A stretch of DNA of 64,000 nucleotides from the NCBI RefSeq assembly GCF_034421375.1, contig NZ_CP139779.1, positions 558,001 through 622,000 of the forward strand. Reading direction: 5' to 3'. The position numbers and the translations under genes were made by a program. This document shows positions 50,851 through 59,056 of the stretch, one piece after another (positions within the stretch are counted from its first letter, which is position 1; every line of letters starts with the position of its first letter). This stretch comes from Microbacterium invictum (GTDB taxonomy: Bacteria > Actinomycetota > Actinomycetes > Actinomycetales > Microbacteriaceae). The notes beneath the pieces were generated by a model. It had not been told where the DNA came from, searched no databases, and saw only the letters and a list, made by a program, of their open reading frames with translations.

Positions 50851-52062
50851 TCAGACGCGCCCGGCGTGCACCGCGTCGAGCGCGGCGGCGTCGGCGGAGG
50901 TCATCCCGTCGACCGGCTCGCCGTTCCAGACGATGTCGTCGCCGAGCGCGGCGAGGATCTCCTTGCGGTCGCCGTGCTGGATCTTCGCGCCGTGCACGAT
51001 GGTCGCCGGGCTCCACATCATGGCGAGGCTGTCGTGCCACCCGCTTCCGACATCCTTCACGTGCAGCAGATCGTGCAGCGACGTCGGCAGGTGGGAGAGC
51101 GGTTCGGCGAAGCAGTCGGCGACCACCGCGAGCGTGATCTCGCGCTCGGTGCCGGGCTCGGCGACGATCGGCTCGTCGACGTCGCCGGTGAGTGCCCGGC
51201 CGACGTCGGCGGCATCCAGCAGGATGATGCCGTTGGTCGGTCGCGGGTTGCACTCGATGATGCGGAGGCCGTCGCCGTGGTCGACGAAGTCGAAGGACAG
51301 CTGGCCGGTGAAGCCGGGGTCGAGCGCGTCGACGATGCGCTGAGCGTAGGCGAGGGTGTCGGTGCTGTCGACGGCGAGGAAGGCGATCGCGGTGCTGTGC
51401 GCCCACTGCTCGGCGGCGACGTACGTCGTGTGGGCCGTCACACGGCCGTCGACGATGATGCTGTAGGAGCACACCATCGGTCCGTCGACGAAGGGCTGCA
51501 CCAGCCACGGCTGCTCGGGGGTGGGGTGGCACTCCTCGACCGGGGTCTTGCCCGCGAGCGGGCCGGTGTTGGTGAGCAGTCCGACGCCGCCGCGCGAGAA
51601 CGCCGCGCGGGCGAAGTAGCGCGGGAAGCGGGCGATGGTCTCCACCAGCTCCTCGTCGCTGGTGACCACGACCGTCTCAGGGATCGGCACTCCCGCGTCC
51701 TCGGCGAGCCGCTGGAAGCTGGCCTTGTCATGCAGGCGCGCGAGGTCGCCGAACGTCCCGGTGAGCACGCGCACGCCCTCGGGCAGGTCGTCACGGCGCG
51801 CGGCGAGGTAGAAGACCTCCTCGAAGGTCGGGATGATCACGTCGATCTCGTGCGCCTTGACGAAGTCCGCCACCTCCGAGATGAAGGCGTCGGTCGCGAA
51901 GCGCGGCGACGAGGTCACCAGGTGTCCTGCGGCGAACCGGGAGTGGCTGCCGACGGCGCCGCCGTAGGTGTCGGACGCGTAGACGGTGTGACCGATGCTC
52001 CCGAGCTTGCGGATGAGATCCAGCGCGAACGTGTTGCGGGAGCTGGTGACGAGGATGCGCAT
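50851..52062 (-). CDS. ATP-grasp ligase, carbamoyl-phosphate-synthase-like
   Basis: 403-residue ATP-dependent carboxylate-amine ligase candidate. Rossmann-like pre-ATP-grasp domain (about 1-110; MRILVTSSRNTFALDLIRKL, YASDTYGGAVGSHSRFA), then the ATP-grasp fold (about 115-300) with DKASFQRLAEDAGVPIPET, the lysine/Arg-rich loop FARAAFSRGGVGL, and metal-binding Glu/Asn in RIIECNPRPTNG. The last 100 residues are a family-specific cap (AEPLSHLPTSLHDLLHVKDV). Partner substrates are not evident. GGAAGGG precedes ATG 52062 and a TAGGCT lies 27 bp further up. It faces the circularly permuted ATP-grasp gene across 91 bp, so both may be co-regulated. Confidence 0.9.
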   Translation of the reverse strand: MRILVTSSRNTFALDLIRKLGSIGHTVYASDTYGGAVGSHSRFAAGHLVTSSPRFATDAFISEVADFVKAHEIDVIIPTFEEVFYLAARRDDLPEGVRVLTGTFGDLARLHDKASFQRLAEDAGVPIPETVVVTSDEELVETIARFPRYFARAAFSRGGVGLLTNTGPLAGKTPVEECHPTPEQPWLVQPFVDGPMVCSYSIIVDGRVTAHTTYVAAEQWAHSTAIAFLAVDSTDTLAYAQRIVDALDPGFTGQLSFDFVDHGDGLRIIECNPRPTNGIILLDAADVGRALTGDVDEPIVAEPGTEREITLAVVADCFAEPLSHLPTSLHDLLHVKDVGSGWHDSLAMMWSPATIVHGAKIQHGDRKEILAALGDDIVWNGEPVDGMTSADAAALDAVHAGRV

Positions 52063-52141
52063 GGCGCCCTTCCGGTCGAGGTGCCGTCAGCCTAGCGAGG
52101 TCGTCGGCCGGGTCGAAACACTCCGGCAACACGGCCCGGAC

Positions 52142-52147
52142 TAGGCT
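52142..52147 (+). promoter_or_regulatory. -10 hexamer TAGGCT, leaderless promoter
   Basis: TAGGCT, 6 nt, then ATG 52154. A TAGGCT hexamer on the opposite strand (52094-52089) serves the divergent ATP-grasp gene. Confidence 0.55.
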
Positions 52148-52153
52148 CGGGGC

Positions 52154-53941
52154 ATGGGTGACCTGTTCGACGGCTACGGTGCCACACTGACACCCCGCCG
52201 GTCGCCCGCGGGTGTCGCTCCGTTCGACGAGATGTTCGCGGTGTCGCGAGGCGGCGCGGCGGGGGCGGAGTCGCGCGAGGCCTACCGCGAGCTGTACCAG
52301 GCCCTCGCGCAAATGACCCAGGAGGAACTGCGCGGACGCACCGAGTCGCTCGCGAGCTCCTATCTCGCGCAGGGCGTGACGTTCGACTTCGCCGGCGAGG
52401 AGCGGCCCTTCCCGCTCGATGCGGTGCCGCGCATCATCTCCTTCGACGAGTGGTCGCGCATCGAGGCGGGCGTGAAGCAGCGCGTCCGCGCCCTCGAGGC
52501 GTTCCTCGACGACGCGTACGGACACCAGCACTGCGTGCGCGACGGGGTCCTGCCGGCACGCCTCATCGCGTCATCCCAGTACTTCTATCGCCAGGCCGCC
52601 GGCATCCACAGCGCCAATGGGGTGCGCATCCAGGTGTCGGGCATCGACCTGATCCGCGACGAGAACGGCGAGATGCGCGTCCTGGAGGACAACGTGCGCG
52701 TGCCCTCCGGCGTCTCCTACGTCATCTCGAACCGCCGCGTGATGGCCCAGACCCTCCCCGAGCTCTTCGTCTCGATGCGGGTGCGGCCGGTCGGCGAGTA
52801 CCCGAACAAGCTCCTCGCGGCGCTGCGCGCCTCCGCCCCGCCGGGCGTCGAAGAGCCGAACGTCGTCGTGCTGACCCCGGGCGTGTACAACTCCGCCTAC
52901 TTCGAGCACACCCTCCTCGCCCGCCTGATGGGCGTCGAGCTGGTCGAGGGACGCGACCTGCTCTGCATCGGCGGCAAGGTCTTCATGCGCACGACCCGCG
53001 GACCCAAGCGCGTCGACGTGATCTACCGCCGCGTCGACGACGACTTCCTCGACCCGCTGCAATTCCGCGCTGACTCGATGCTCGGCGCCCCCGGGCTGAT
53101 GCTCGCCGCGCGGCTGGGCAACGTCACGATCGCCAACGCCGTGGGCAACGGGGTCGCCGACGACAAGCTCATCTACACCTACGTGCCCGACCTGATCCGC
53201 TACTACCTCGCCGAGGAGCCGATCCTGAAGAACGTCGACACCTGGCGGCTGGAGGACCCGGGCGCACTCGAGGAGGTGCTCGATCGTCTCGACGAGCTCG
53301 TCGTCAAGCCCGTCGACGGGTCGGGCGGCAAGGGGCTGGTCGTCGGGCCGGATGCGTCGCCGGGCGAGCTCGAGGCGCTCCGCCACCGCCTTCTCGCCGA
53401 CCCGCGGGGATGGATCGCTCAGCCCGTCGTCATGCTCTCCACCATTCCCACTCTCGTCGAAGACGGGATGCGACCGCGGCACGCCGACCTCCGCCCGTTC
53501 GCGGTCAACGACGGGGAGGACGTCTGGGTTCTCCCCGGCGGGCTCACCCGGGTGGCGTTGCCCGAAGGGCAGCTCGTGGTCAACTCCAGCCAGGGCGGCG
53601 GATCCAAGGACACCTGGATCGTCGGCGGCTCCGCGCCGTCGCACGTGGAGTACGGGCAGGGTGCCGGTCTGGCGGGGCTCGTCGCCGACCAGGCCGCGAC
53701 GGTCACCGCCGCCATCCCGATCATCTACGACGAGCAGGACGAGGTGACGCACTCGCCGCAGGACCGCCCGCGCAGCCGCACCGAGCAGCAGGAGCAGCAG
53801 CAGCAGGCGGGTCCGGGCGTTTCGTCTCCCTCTCTTCCGCCGAGAATCGATCTGGGCGCCGAGGATGCGGGTGCATCCCACGCTCTCGGAGCGCAGATGC
53901 ACTCTCGCGCGATCGCCACGGGGAAGGATGACGCGTGCTGA
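52154..53941 (+). CDS. circularly permuted ATP-grasp protein (CP_ATPgrasp family)
   Basis: 595-residue predicted peptide- or amide-forming ligase. The family is a circular permutation of the ATP-grasp fold, and the tell-tale segments are present: GVRIQVSGIDLIRDENGEM and VLEDNVRVPSGVSYVISNR near the N-terminus, VLTPGVYNSAYFEHTLLA, and VVKPVDGSGGKGLVVGP (nucleotide loop) near the C-terminus, then NSSQGGGSKDTWI. The last 50 residues are an extra disordered tail with a Gln-rich run (EQQEQQQQ), not seen in the core family. The leaderless promoter 6 nt upstream fixes ATG 52154. First of three genes that form a conserved cluster; no substrate is known. Confidence 0.9.
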   Translation: MGDLFDGYGATLTPRRSPAGVAPFDEMFAVSRGGAAGAESREAYRELYQALAQMTQEELRGRTESLASSYLAQGVTFDFAGEERPFPLDAVPRIISFDEWSRIEAGVKQRVRALEAFLDDAYGHQHCVRDGVLPARLIASSQYFYRQAAGIHSANGVRIQVSGIDLIRDENGEMRVLEDNVRVPSGVSYVISNRRVMAQTLPELFVSMRVRPVGEYPNKLLAALRASAPPGVEEPNVVVLTPGVYNSAYFEHTLLARLMGVELVEGRDLLCIGGKVFMRTTRGPKRVDVIYRRVDDDFLDPLQFRADSMLGAPGLMLAARLGNVTIANAVGNGVADDKLIYTYVPDLIRYYLAEEPILKNVDTWRLEDPGALEEVLDRLDELVVKPVDGSGGKGLVVGPDASPGELEALRHRLLADPRGWIAQPVVMLSTIPTLVEDGMRPRHADLRPFAVNDGEDVWVLPGGLTRVALPEGQLVVNSSQGGGSKDTWIVGGSAPSHVEYGQGAGLAGLVADQAATVTAAIPIIYDEQDEVTHSPQDRPRSRTEQQEQQQQAGPGVSSPSLPPRIDLGAEDAGASHALGAQMHSRAIATGKDDAC

Positions 53942-54867
53942 GCCGCATCGCCGAATCGCTGTTCTGGATCGGGCGGTACATCGAGCGCTCCGACGGCACC
54001 GCGCGCATCCTCGACGTGCACCTCCAGCTGCTCCTCGAAGACCCGTGGATCGACGAGGACACCGCCTGCCGCTCGCTGCTGAGCGTCATGGGGTCATTCG
54101 GCCCCGACGCCGGCGGCCGCGTCGGCCGGGACGAGGTGCTGCAGCGTCTCGCCGTCGACCGGATGAACCCCGCGAGCATCGCGTACTCGATCTCCGCGGC
54201 CCGCGAGAACGCCCGCCGGGCACGTGAGATCGTCTCGACCGAGCTGTGGGAGACCCTCAACACCACCAGCGCCCGGATGCCCCGACGCCTCCAGCGCGAC
54301 AAGGTGCACGAGTTCTTCCAGTGGGTGCGCGAGCGCGCCGCGCTCGCCGTCGGCGTCGTCGACTCCTCCACCAGCCGCGACGAGGCCTGGCAGTTCTTCA
54401 CCCTCGGTCGCAGCATCGAGCGCACCGACATGACCGCGCGCCTGCTCGCGACGAGGTCGCTGACCGAGGCATCCGGTCCGTCCTGGACGACCATCCTGCG
54501 CTCGTGCGGTGCCTATGAGGCGTACCTGCGCACCTACCGGGGCATGCCGAGCGCGCGGAACGCCGCCGAGTTCCTGCTGCTGGACCGGCTCTTCCCCCGC
54601 TCGATCATCTACTCCATCCAGCTCGCAGAGGAGTGCATGAGCGCCATCGATCCCCGCGCAGACCGCGTGGGGCACTCCAACACCGTGCTCCGCGCGCTCG
54701 GGCGCATCCGCAACGACCTCGAGTACCGGCCGGTCAGCGAGATCCTCAACGAGCTCCCTCATCACATGCAGCGCGTGCAGAAGGTGACGCGCGAGGCATC
54801 CGAGGCGATCAAGTCGCGGTTCTTCCCCACGCAGGCCGAGCCGAGCTGGATCGGGGAGATCTCGTGA
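53935..54867 (+). CDS. alpha-E domain protein
   Basis: 310-residue helical protein (alpha-E domain, formerly DUF403). MLSRIAESLFWIGRYIERSD at the start is the family hallmark; YSISAARENARRAREIVSTEL and NAAEFLLLDRLFPRSIIYSI follow. The enzyme class is unknown; members occur almost only next to circularly permuted ATP-grasp proteins, with which a few are fused, so it is thought to act on the same substrate or to bind the ligase. GTG 53935 overlaps the ligase stop by 7 bp. Confidence 0.9.
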   Translation: MLSRIAESLFWIGRYIERSDGTARILDVHLQLLLEDPWIDEDTACRSLLSVMGSFGPDAGGRVGRDEVLQRLAVDRMNPASIAYSISAARENARRAREIVSTELWETLNTTSARMPRRLQRDKVHEFFQWVRERAALAVGVVDSSTSRDEAWQFFTLGRSIERTDMTARLLATRSLTEASGPSWTTILRSCGAYEAYLRTYRGMPSARNAAEFLLLDRLFPRSIIYSIQLAEECMSAIDPRADRVGHSNTVLRALGRIRNDLEYRPVSEILNELPHHMQRVQKVTREASEAIKSRFFPTQAEPSWIGEIS

Positions 54868-54890
54868 CCCTTCGACAGGCTCAGGGACCG
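54868..54890 (+). repeat. REP-type repeat CCCTTCGACAGGCTCAGGG
   Basis: CCCTTCGACAGGCTCAGGGACCG begins right after the alpha-E stop codon; CCCT and AGGG at its ends pair. Copies of this motif are common between genes in actinobacteria, as far as I recall; this is the only one I noticed in the window. Confidence 0.6.
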
Positions 54891-54895
54891 GTGCG

Positions 54896-54917
54896 GGGCT
54901 CCCGCGAGCGGGAGCCC
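54896..54917 (+). promoter_or_regulatory. hairpin that hides the transglutaminase ribosome site
   Basis: GGGCTCCCGC-GA-GCGGGAGCCC, a perfect 10-bp stem. The only Shine-Dalgarno-like bases of the next gene, GGGAG (54910-54914), lie in its 3' arm, 8 nt before ATG 54923. Closed, the hairpin would block translation initiation of that gene while leaving the two upstream genes unaffected. Confidence 0.55.
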
Positions 54918-54922
54918 ATCTC

Positions 54923-55768
54923 ATGAAAAGACTCCGCATCGAGCACTCGACCGGGTTCTCCTACCAGGGGAACGTCTCGGCGTCCTACAACGAGGCACGG
55001 ATGCTGCCGGGCTCGACCGACAGCCAATTCGTCCTGAACTCGTCGCTGGAGATCGAACCGTCGACATCCGTCAACCACTACGTCGACTACTTCGGCACCC
55101 GGGTGGCCTCGTTCGACGTCCTCTCGCCCCACGCGGCGCTGCAGATCACCGCGCGATCGCTCGTGGAGGTGCGGCCGCGCCCGATCGCGCATACGCCCCT
55201 CACCTGGCACGATCTCGGTGACGAAGCCGCCGCGTCGGTGGCCACCATCGAACAGCTCGGCCAGACCGCGCGCACGAGGCCCCACCCCGAGGTCGCCGAG
55301 CTCGCCCGTTCCATCGCGGCCGAGCACACCCACCCCGGTGAAGCGGCGCACGCGATCTCGATCGCCGTCGGCGACGCGGTGGAGTACATGCACGGCGTCA
55401 CCGGGGTGCACTCCACCGCGAGCGATGCCTGGATCGCCCGCAAGGGCGTGTGTCAGGACATCACCCACATCACCCTCGGGGCCCTCCGCGAGGTGGGGAT
55501 TCCGGCGCGGTACGTCTCGGGGTACCTGCACCCCCGACCCGACGCCGAGGTGGGCGTCGCGGTCACGGGCGAGTCGCACGCCTGGGTGGAGTGGTTCGCC
55601 GGCGACTGGCACGGATTCGACCCCACGAACAACATCGAGATCGGCGACCGGCACGTCCTCGTCGGCCGCGGCCGCGACTACAACGACGTGCCACCTCTGC
55701 GGGGGGTGTACGCGGGGCCGTTCAAGAGTCACCTCAATGTGAAGGTCACGATCACCCGCGAGATGTGA
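54923..55768 (+). CDS. transglutaminase-like cysteine protease family protein
   Basis: 281 residues, papain-like transglutaminase fold with its N-terminal beta-sandwich (RIEHSTGFSYQGNVSASYNE). Catalytic triad Cys177 in RKGVCQDITH, His219 in GESHAWVEW and Asp233 in HGFDPTNN. Such proteins form or cut amide bonds; in this cluster they are predicted to act together with the ligase. ATG 54923 is 55 bp past the alpha-E stop; the gap holds a REP and a hairpin that covers its ribosome site. Cytoplasmic, as no signal peptide is present. Confidence 0.92.
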   Translation: MKRLRIEHSTGFSYQGNVSASYNEARMLPGSTDSQFVLNSSLEIEPSTSVNHYVDYFGTRVASFDVLSPHAALQITARSLVEVRPRPIAHTPLTWHDLGDEAAASVATIEQLGQTARTRPHPEVAELARSIAAEHTHPGEAAHAISIAVGDAVEYMHGVTGVHSTASDAWIARKGVCQDITHITLGALREVGIPARYVSGYLHPRPDAEVGVAVTGESHAWVEWFAGDWHGFDPTNNIEIGDRHVLVGRGRDYNDVPPLRGVYAGPFKSHLNVKVTITREM

Positions 55769-55887
55769 GCATCAGGGCGTCGATCCGATCCGCGGGTCGC
55801 GACGAAACACCTTCGAGGCGCAAACCGCCTCCGCGTTCTCGCGCCGTGGCGCCGAACGCGACGACGACGACACGGCAGGGTGGACCA

Positions 55888-57369
55888 ATGAGTTTCCGGC
55901 AGAGTCTGCGCGAGTTCGAACTGGCCACGCGCCCGATCCATCCCGAGTCCAAGGCGGCGCTGGAGAAGCGCTGGCGCGAGCTCCCGCCCCACGCGCAGAC
56001 CGACAATCAGCTGCTGGGCCGGTGTGCGGTGGGATGCGAGGGGACCCACGGTGTCTTCCCGAAGTGCAACCTCACCTGCTCCCCCTGCTACCACTCCGCC
56101 GATGCGAACAAGGTCCGCATCGACGGCGCGCACACCGTCGACAACGTCGACGAGCAGATGCGCTATCTCCGTGGCATCCGGGGCCCGCGTGCCCATGCCC
56201 AGCTGATCGGGGGCGAGGTGAGCCTCCTGCCGGCCGCCGATCACGCCGCGGCCCTGCTGGCGATGCGCGCCCAGGGGCGCGAGCCCATGTCGATGACCCA
56301 CGGCGACTTCGACTACGACTACCTCCTCGACGTGGTGCTCGACGACGAGGGCCGGCCCCGGTTCGACAAGGTCTCATTCGCGGCGCACTTCGACTCGCTG
56401 ATGCGCGGCCGCCGCGGCGCGGTGCGGCCCCGCAGCGAAGCCGAGCTCCACCCGTTCCGCGAGGAGTTCGCGCGGATGTTCGTCGATCTCAAGCGCGACC
56501 ACGGGGTGAACCGATACCTCGCGCACAACATGACCGTCACGCCCTCCAACGTCGACGAGGTCGAAGAGGTCACGCGCGCCGTGCTGGAGATGCCGTACGA
56601 CATGATGTCGTTCCAGCCCGCCGCCTTCATCGGCGACGACCGGCGCTGGCGTGAGGACTTCGGCGAGGTCACCATCGACAAGGTCTGGGAGCGCATCGAG
56701 AAGGGCGCCGGGCAGAAGTTGCCCTGGCAGGCGACCCAGTTCGGCGACCCGCGCTGCAACCGTTCCACCGTCGGGATGCGGGTGGCAGGCGTCTTCGCGC
56801 CGCTGCTCGACCCCGAGGAGCCGAAGGACATCGCCGCCCGCGACCGATTCCTCGCCCACCACGGCGGAATGGTGTTCGGCGATGTGCCGAAGCCCGTGCT
56901 CGCCATCAAGGTCGCCCGCGCCGCGCTCGCGCACCCCGGCGACATCCCGCCCCTCATCGGGCTCGCCCGCCGGGTCGTCCGCCGCGCGGGCGGTCTTCGC
57001 CGCATGATCCGCGCCGCCCGTCGCGGGAAGCTGTCGTTCAAGACCTTCGTCGTGCACAACTTCATGGACGCCGAGCAGGTGGCGCCGGCGTGGGAGCTCA
57101 TGGAGAAGGGCGTCGTCGCCGACGATCCGGTCCTGAAAGAGACGCAGGAGCGCCTCGGGTCGTGCATGTACGCCATGGCGCACCCCGAAGACGGCCGACT
57201 GGTGCCGGCGTGCGTCCAGCACAGCGTGCTCGACCCGCTCGAGAACGTCGAGCTGCGTCGCGTGCTGCCGCTCGTCGGCGCGGGCGCCGCGGGTGCCGTG
57301 TCGCCGTCCGTCGTCTCACGCCCGTCGGGTCTGACGCCCGTGCGCAGCACCCGCCGCGCCGGCGCCTGA
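55888..57369 (+). CDS. radical SAM domain protein of unknown function
   Basis: 493 residues. Cys60, Cys64 and Cys67 in PKCNLTCSPCYHS form the CxxxCxxC site for a [4Fe-4S] cluster that cleaves S-adenosylmethionine. Two more cysteines just before (Cys46 and Cys50 in GRCAVGCEG) and two near the C-terminus (Cys426 in GSCMYAMAH and Cys442 in VPACVQ) could hold an auxiliary cluster, as in peptide-modifying radical SAM enzymes. Segments such as SMTHGDFDYDYLLD and NRYLAHNMTVTPSN belong to the barrel. A weak AGGGTGG precedes ATG 55888. It follows the transglutaminase by 119 bp in the same direction. Substrate unknown. Confidence 0.88.
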   Translation: MSFRQSLREFELATRPIHPESKAALEKRWRELPPHAQTDNQLLGRCAVGCEGTHGVFPKCNLTCSPCYHSADANKVRIDGAHTVDNVDEQMRYLRGIRGPRAHAQLIGGEVSLLPAADHAAALLAMRAQGREPMSMTHGDFDYDYLLDVVLDDEGRPRFDKVSFAAHFDSLMRGRRGAVRPRSEAELHPFREEFARMFVDLKRDHGVNRYLAHNMTVTPSNVDEVEEVTRAVLEMPYDMMSFQPAAFIGDDRRWREDFGEVTIDKVWERIEKGAGQKLPWQATQFGDPRCNRSTVGMRVAGVFAPLLDPEEPKDIAARDRFLAHHGGMVFGDVPKPVLAIKVARAALAHPGDIPPLIGLARRVVRRAGGLRRMIRAARRGKLSFKTFVVHNFMDAEQVAPAWELMEKGVVADDPVLKETQERLGSCMYAMAHPEDGRLVPACVQHSVLDPLENVELRRVLPLVGAGAAGAVSPSVVSRPSGLTPVRSTRRAGA

Positions 57370-57407
57370 CGTTTCGCGCCGCGCCTCGGCGCCCTCCCGT
57401 TTCGCTT

Positions 57408-57462
57408 CCCCCGTCACGTTCTGCCCCACGGCGAGACGAACAGGGGCGGATGTCGTCGGGGG
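57408..57462. repeat. 55-bp palindromic element, array copy 1
   Basis: CCCCCGTCACGTTCTGCCCC ... GGGGCGGATGTCGTCGGGGG; outer arms CCCCCG/CGGGGG and inner arms GCCCC/GGGGC can pair. First of four copies in the 535-bp gap 57370-57904, which holds no gene. Confidence 0.9.
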
Positions 57463-57572
57463 AGCCGGGGTAGCGCGGGAGCCGGGGTAGCGCGGCGCGC
57501 GAGCGCAAGAGCCGGGGCGCAAGAGCCGGGCGCGCGAGAGCCGGGCCCGCGAGAGCCGGGCGCGCGGGGCTT
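57463..57572. repeat. G/C-rich minisatellite between array copies 1 and 2
   Basis: Built from short units of GAGAGCCGGGCGCGC type, each slightly altered; a shorter version separates copies 2 and 3 (57628-57694). Confidence 0.7.
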
Positions 57573-57627
57573 CCCCCGTCACGTTCTGCCCCACGATGAG
57601 ACGAACAGGGGCGGATGTCGACGGGGG
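57573..57627. repeat. 55-bp palindromic element, array copy 2
   Basis: Same 55-bp length; differs from copy 1 at a few places, including GATGAG for GGCGAG and GTCGACGG for GTCGTCGG, the ends unchanged. Confidence 0.9.
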
Positions 57628-57694
57628 AACCGCGGTAGCGCGGGGCGCTGGGCGCGCGAGAGCCGGGCGCGCGAGAGCCGGGCGCGCGGGGCTT

Positions 57695-57749
57695 CCCCCG
57701 TCACGTTCTGCCCCACGGCGAGACGAACAGGGGCGGATGTCGTCGGGGG
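57695..57749. repeat. 55-bp palindromic element, array copy 3
   Basis: Sequence agrees with copy 1 over its full 55 bp by eye. Confidence 0.9.
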
Positions 57750-57779
57750 AGCCGGGGTGGCGCGGGCGCGCGAGCGCGT

Positions 57780-57834
57780 CCCCCGTCACGTTCTGCCCCA
57801 CCGCGAGACGAATCGGGGCCGATGTCGTCGGGGG
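57780..57834. repeat. 55-bp palindromic element, array copy 4
   Basis: Most divergent copy in the middle (CCGCGAGACGAATCGGGGCC), with the same 55-bp length and the same ends. It lies 70 bp before the end of the minus-strand ABC ATPase gene. Confidence 0.9.
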
Positions 57835-57904
57835 AGCGCGGGGGAGCGGGCGAAGCGAGGGTGCTGGCGCGAGCGCGAGCGCGAAGGGGGCGCCGCGAGG
57901 CGCG

Positions 57905-59056
57905 TCAGGCCGCGACGACGTGCGCGGCACCGGCCGGTAGGGCGAGCTCGACGCGCTCGCCGAGCCGCGGGGCACCGGCGGCCGTGACCTCGGCGTGGAG
58001 CAGCACGGTCGGGGTCACGCGGATGGTGAGGTCCATGCGGGCGCCGGAGGCGCGGGCCGACTCCACCGTCCCCGTCCATCGCGGGCCCGGCGCCCGTGCG
58101 GGCGCGACGGTTTCGATCGCGAGGGGCGCTCGCCCGTCGTCATCCGCACGCGACCCCGGCACGCCGGGGCCGGCGAGCGGATGCCGCGACGGCGACGCCT
58201 CCGCGGGACGCCGCACCTGCACGTCCTCCTGCCGGACGACGAGCACGGCGGGGCCGCACACCGCGGCATCCGCGATCGCGATCTCACCGAGGTCGCTGCG
58301 ATGCACCCCCTCGGTCACGACGCCCGGGATGAGGTTCCGCGCCCCCATGAGCTCGGCGACCCGCACCGAGGACGGCGCGCGATACGCGCCGGCGACATCG
58401 CTCTCGTGCTGCAGCTCGCCGCCGTCGAGGACCGCGATGCGGTCGGCGACCCGCGACGCCTCGTCGCGGTCGTGGGTGACGAGCAGGATCGTGGGGCCGA
58501 CGGTCAGGCGCAGCTCGTCGAGGAGCGTGTGCATGTCGGCGCGCAGCGCCGGGTCGAGGGCGCTGAACGGCTCGTCGAGGAGGAGCACCGCCGGCTCGGC
58601 GGCGAGGGCGCGGGCGATCGCCACGCGCTGCTCCTGACCGCCTGAGAGCTCGTCGACCCGCCTCGCCCCGAAGCCGCGCAGCTGCACCATCTCGAGGAAC
58701 TCCGCCGCGCGCGCCCGGGCCTGTCGCCTCGCCTCGCCGCGCACCCGCGCCGAGAAGGCGACATTGTCCAGCACCGACAGGTGGGGGAAGAGCATCGACT
58801 TCTGGAACACCATCCCCACGCCCCGGCGCTCGGCGGTGACACCGGCCACGTCGTGGCCGCCGATGAGCACCCTTCCGCTGTCGGGCGCCTCGAGCCCGGC
58901 GACCATGCGCAGCAGCGTGCTCTTGCCCGATCCGCTGGGGCCGAGCACCGCGGTGCACGAGCCGGCCGCCACGTGGAGGGTGACGTTCGACACGGCGGTC
59001 GTCCGCGCGCCGCGGAAGCGCTTGGAGACGGCATCGAGGGTGAGGGAGGCGGTCAT
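57905..59056 (-). CDS. ABC importer ATPase, YnjD-like
   Basis: 383-residue ATPase of a solute importer. Walker A GPSGSGKST, Q-loop VFQKSMLFP, signature LSGGQEQRVAIARAL, Walker B LLLDEPFSALD and H-loop VTHDRDEA are all canonical. The C-terminal 150 residues form a TOBE-like extension with a low-complexity stretch (PSRHPLAGPGVPGSRADDDG). Last gene of a four-gene minus-strand operon; overlaps the second permease by 4 bp. The identity of the binding protein (YnjB-like) suggests YnjD-like function; the YnjBCD substrate is not established in E. coli. Confidence 0.9.
   Translation of the reverse strand: MTASLTLDAVSKRFRGARTTAVSNVTLHVAAGSCTAVLGPSGSGKSTLLRMVAGLEAPDSGRVLIGGHDVAGVTAERRGVGMVFQKSMLFPHLSVLDNVAFSARVRGEARRQARARAAEFLEMVQLRGFGARRVDELSGGQEQRVAIARALAAEPAVLLLDEPFSALDPALRADMHTLLDELRLTVGPTILLVTHDRDEASRVADRIAVLDGGELQHESDVAGAYRAPSSVRVAELMGARNLIPGVVTEGVHRSDLGEIAIADAAVCGPAVLVVRQEDVQVRRPAEASPSRHPLAGPGVPGSRADDDGRAPLAIETVAPARAPGPRWTGTVESARASGARMDLTIRVTPTVLLHAEVTAAGAPRLGERVELALPAGAAHVVAA

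Noticed and set aside
53819..53850. Copy of the 33-bp repeat inside the circularly permuted ATP-grasp tail
   Set aside because: Only the first dozen bases (CGTTTCGTCTC) agree; the rest differs, so it may be chance or a strongly decayed copy.
52571..53902. Reading frame opposite the circularly permuted ATP-grasp gene
   Set aside because: Antisense shadow; the plus-strand gene has all family motifs.
57408..57834. CRISPR array
   Set aside because: Unit spacing is uneven (33-110 bp), the units are palindromic and G/C-rich, the spacers are minisatellite sequence, and no cas genes are present.
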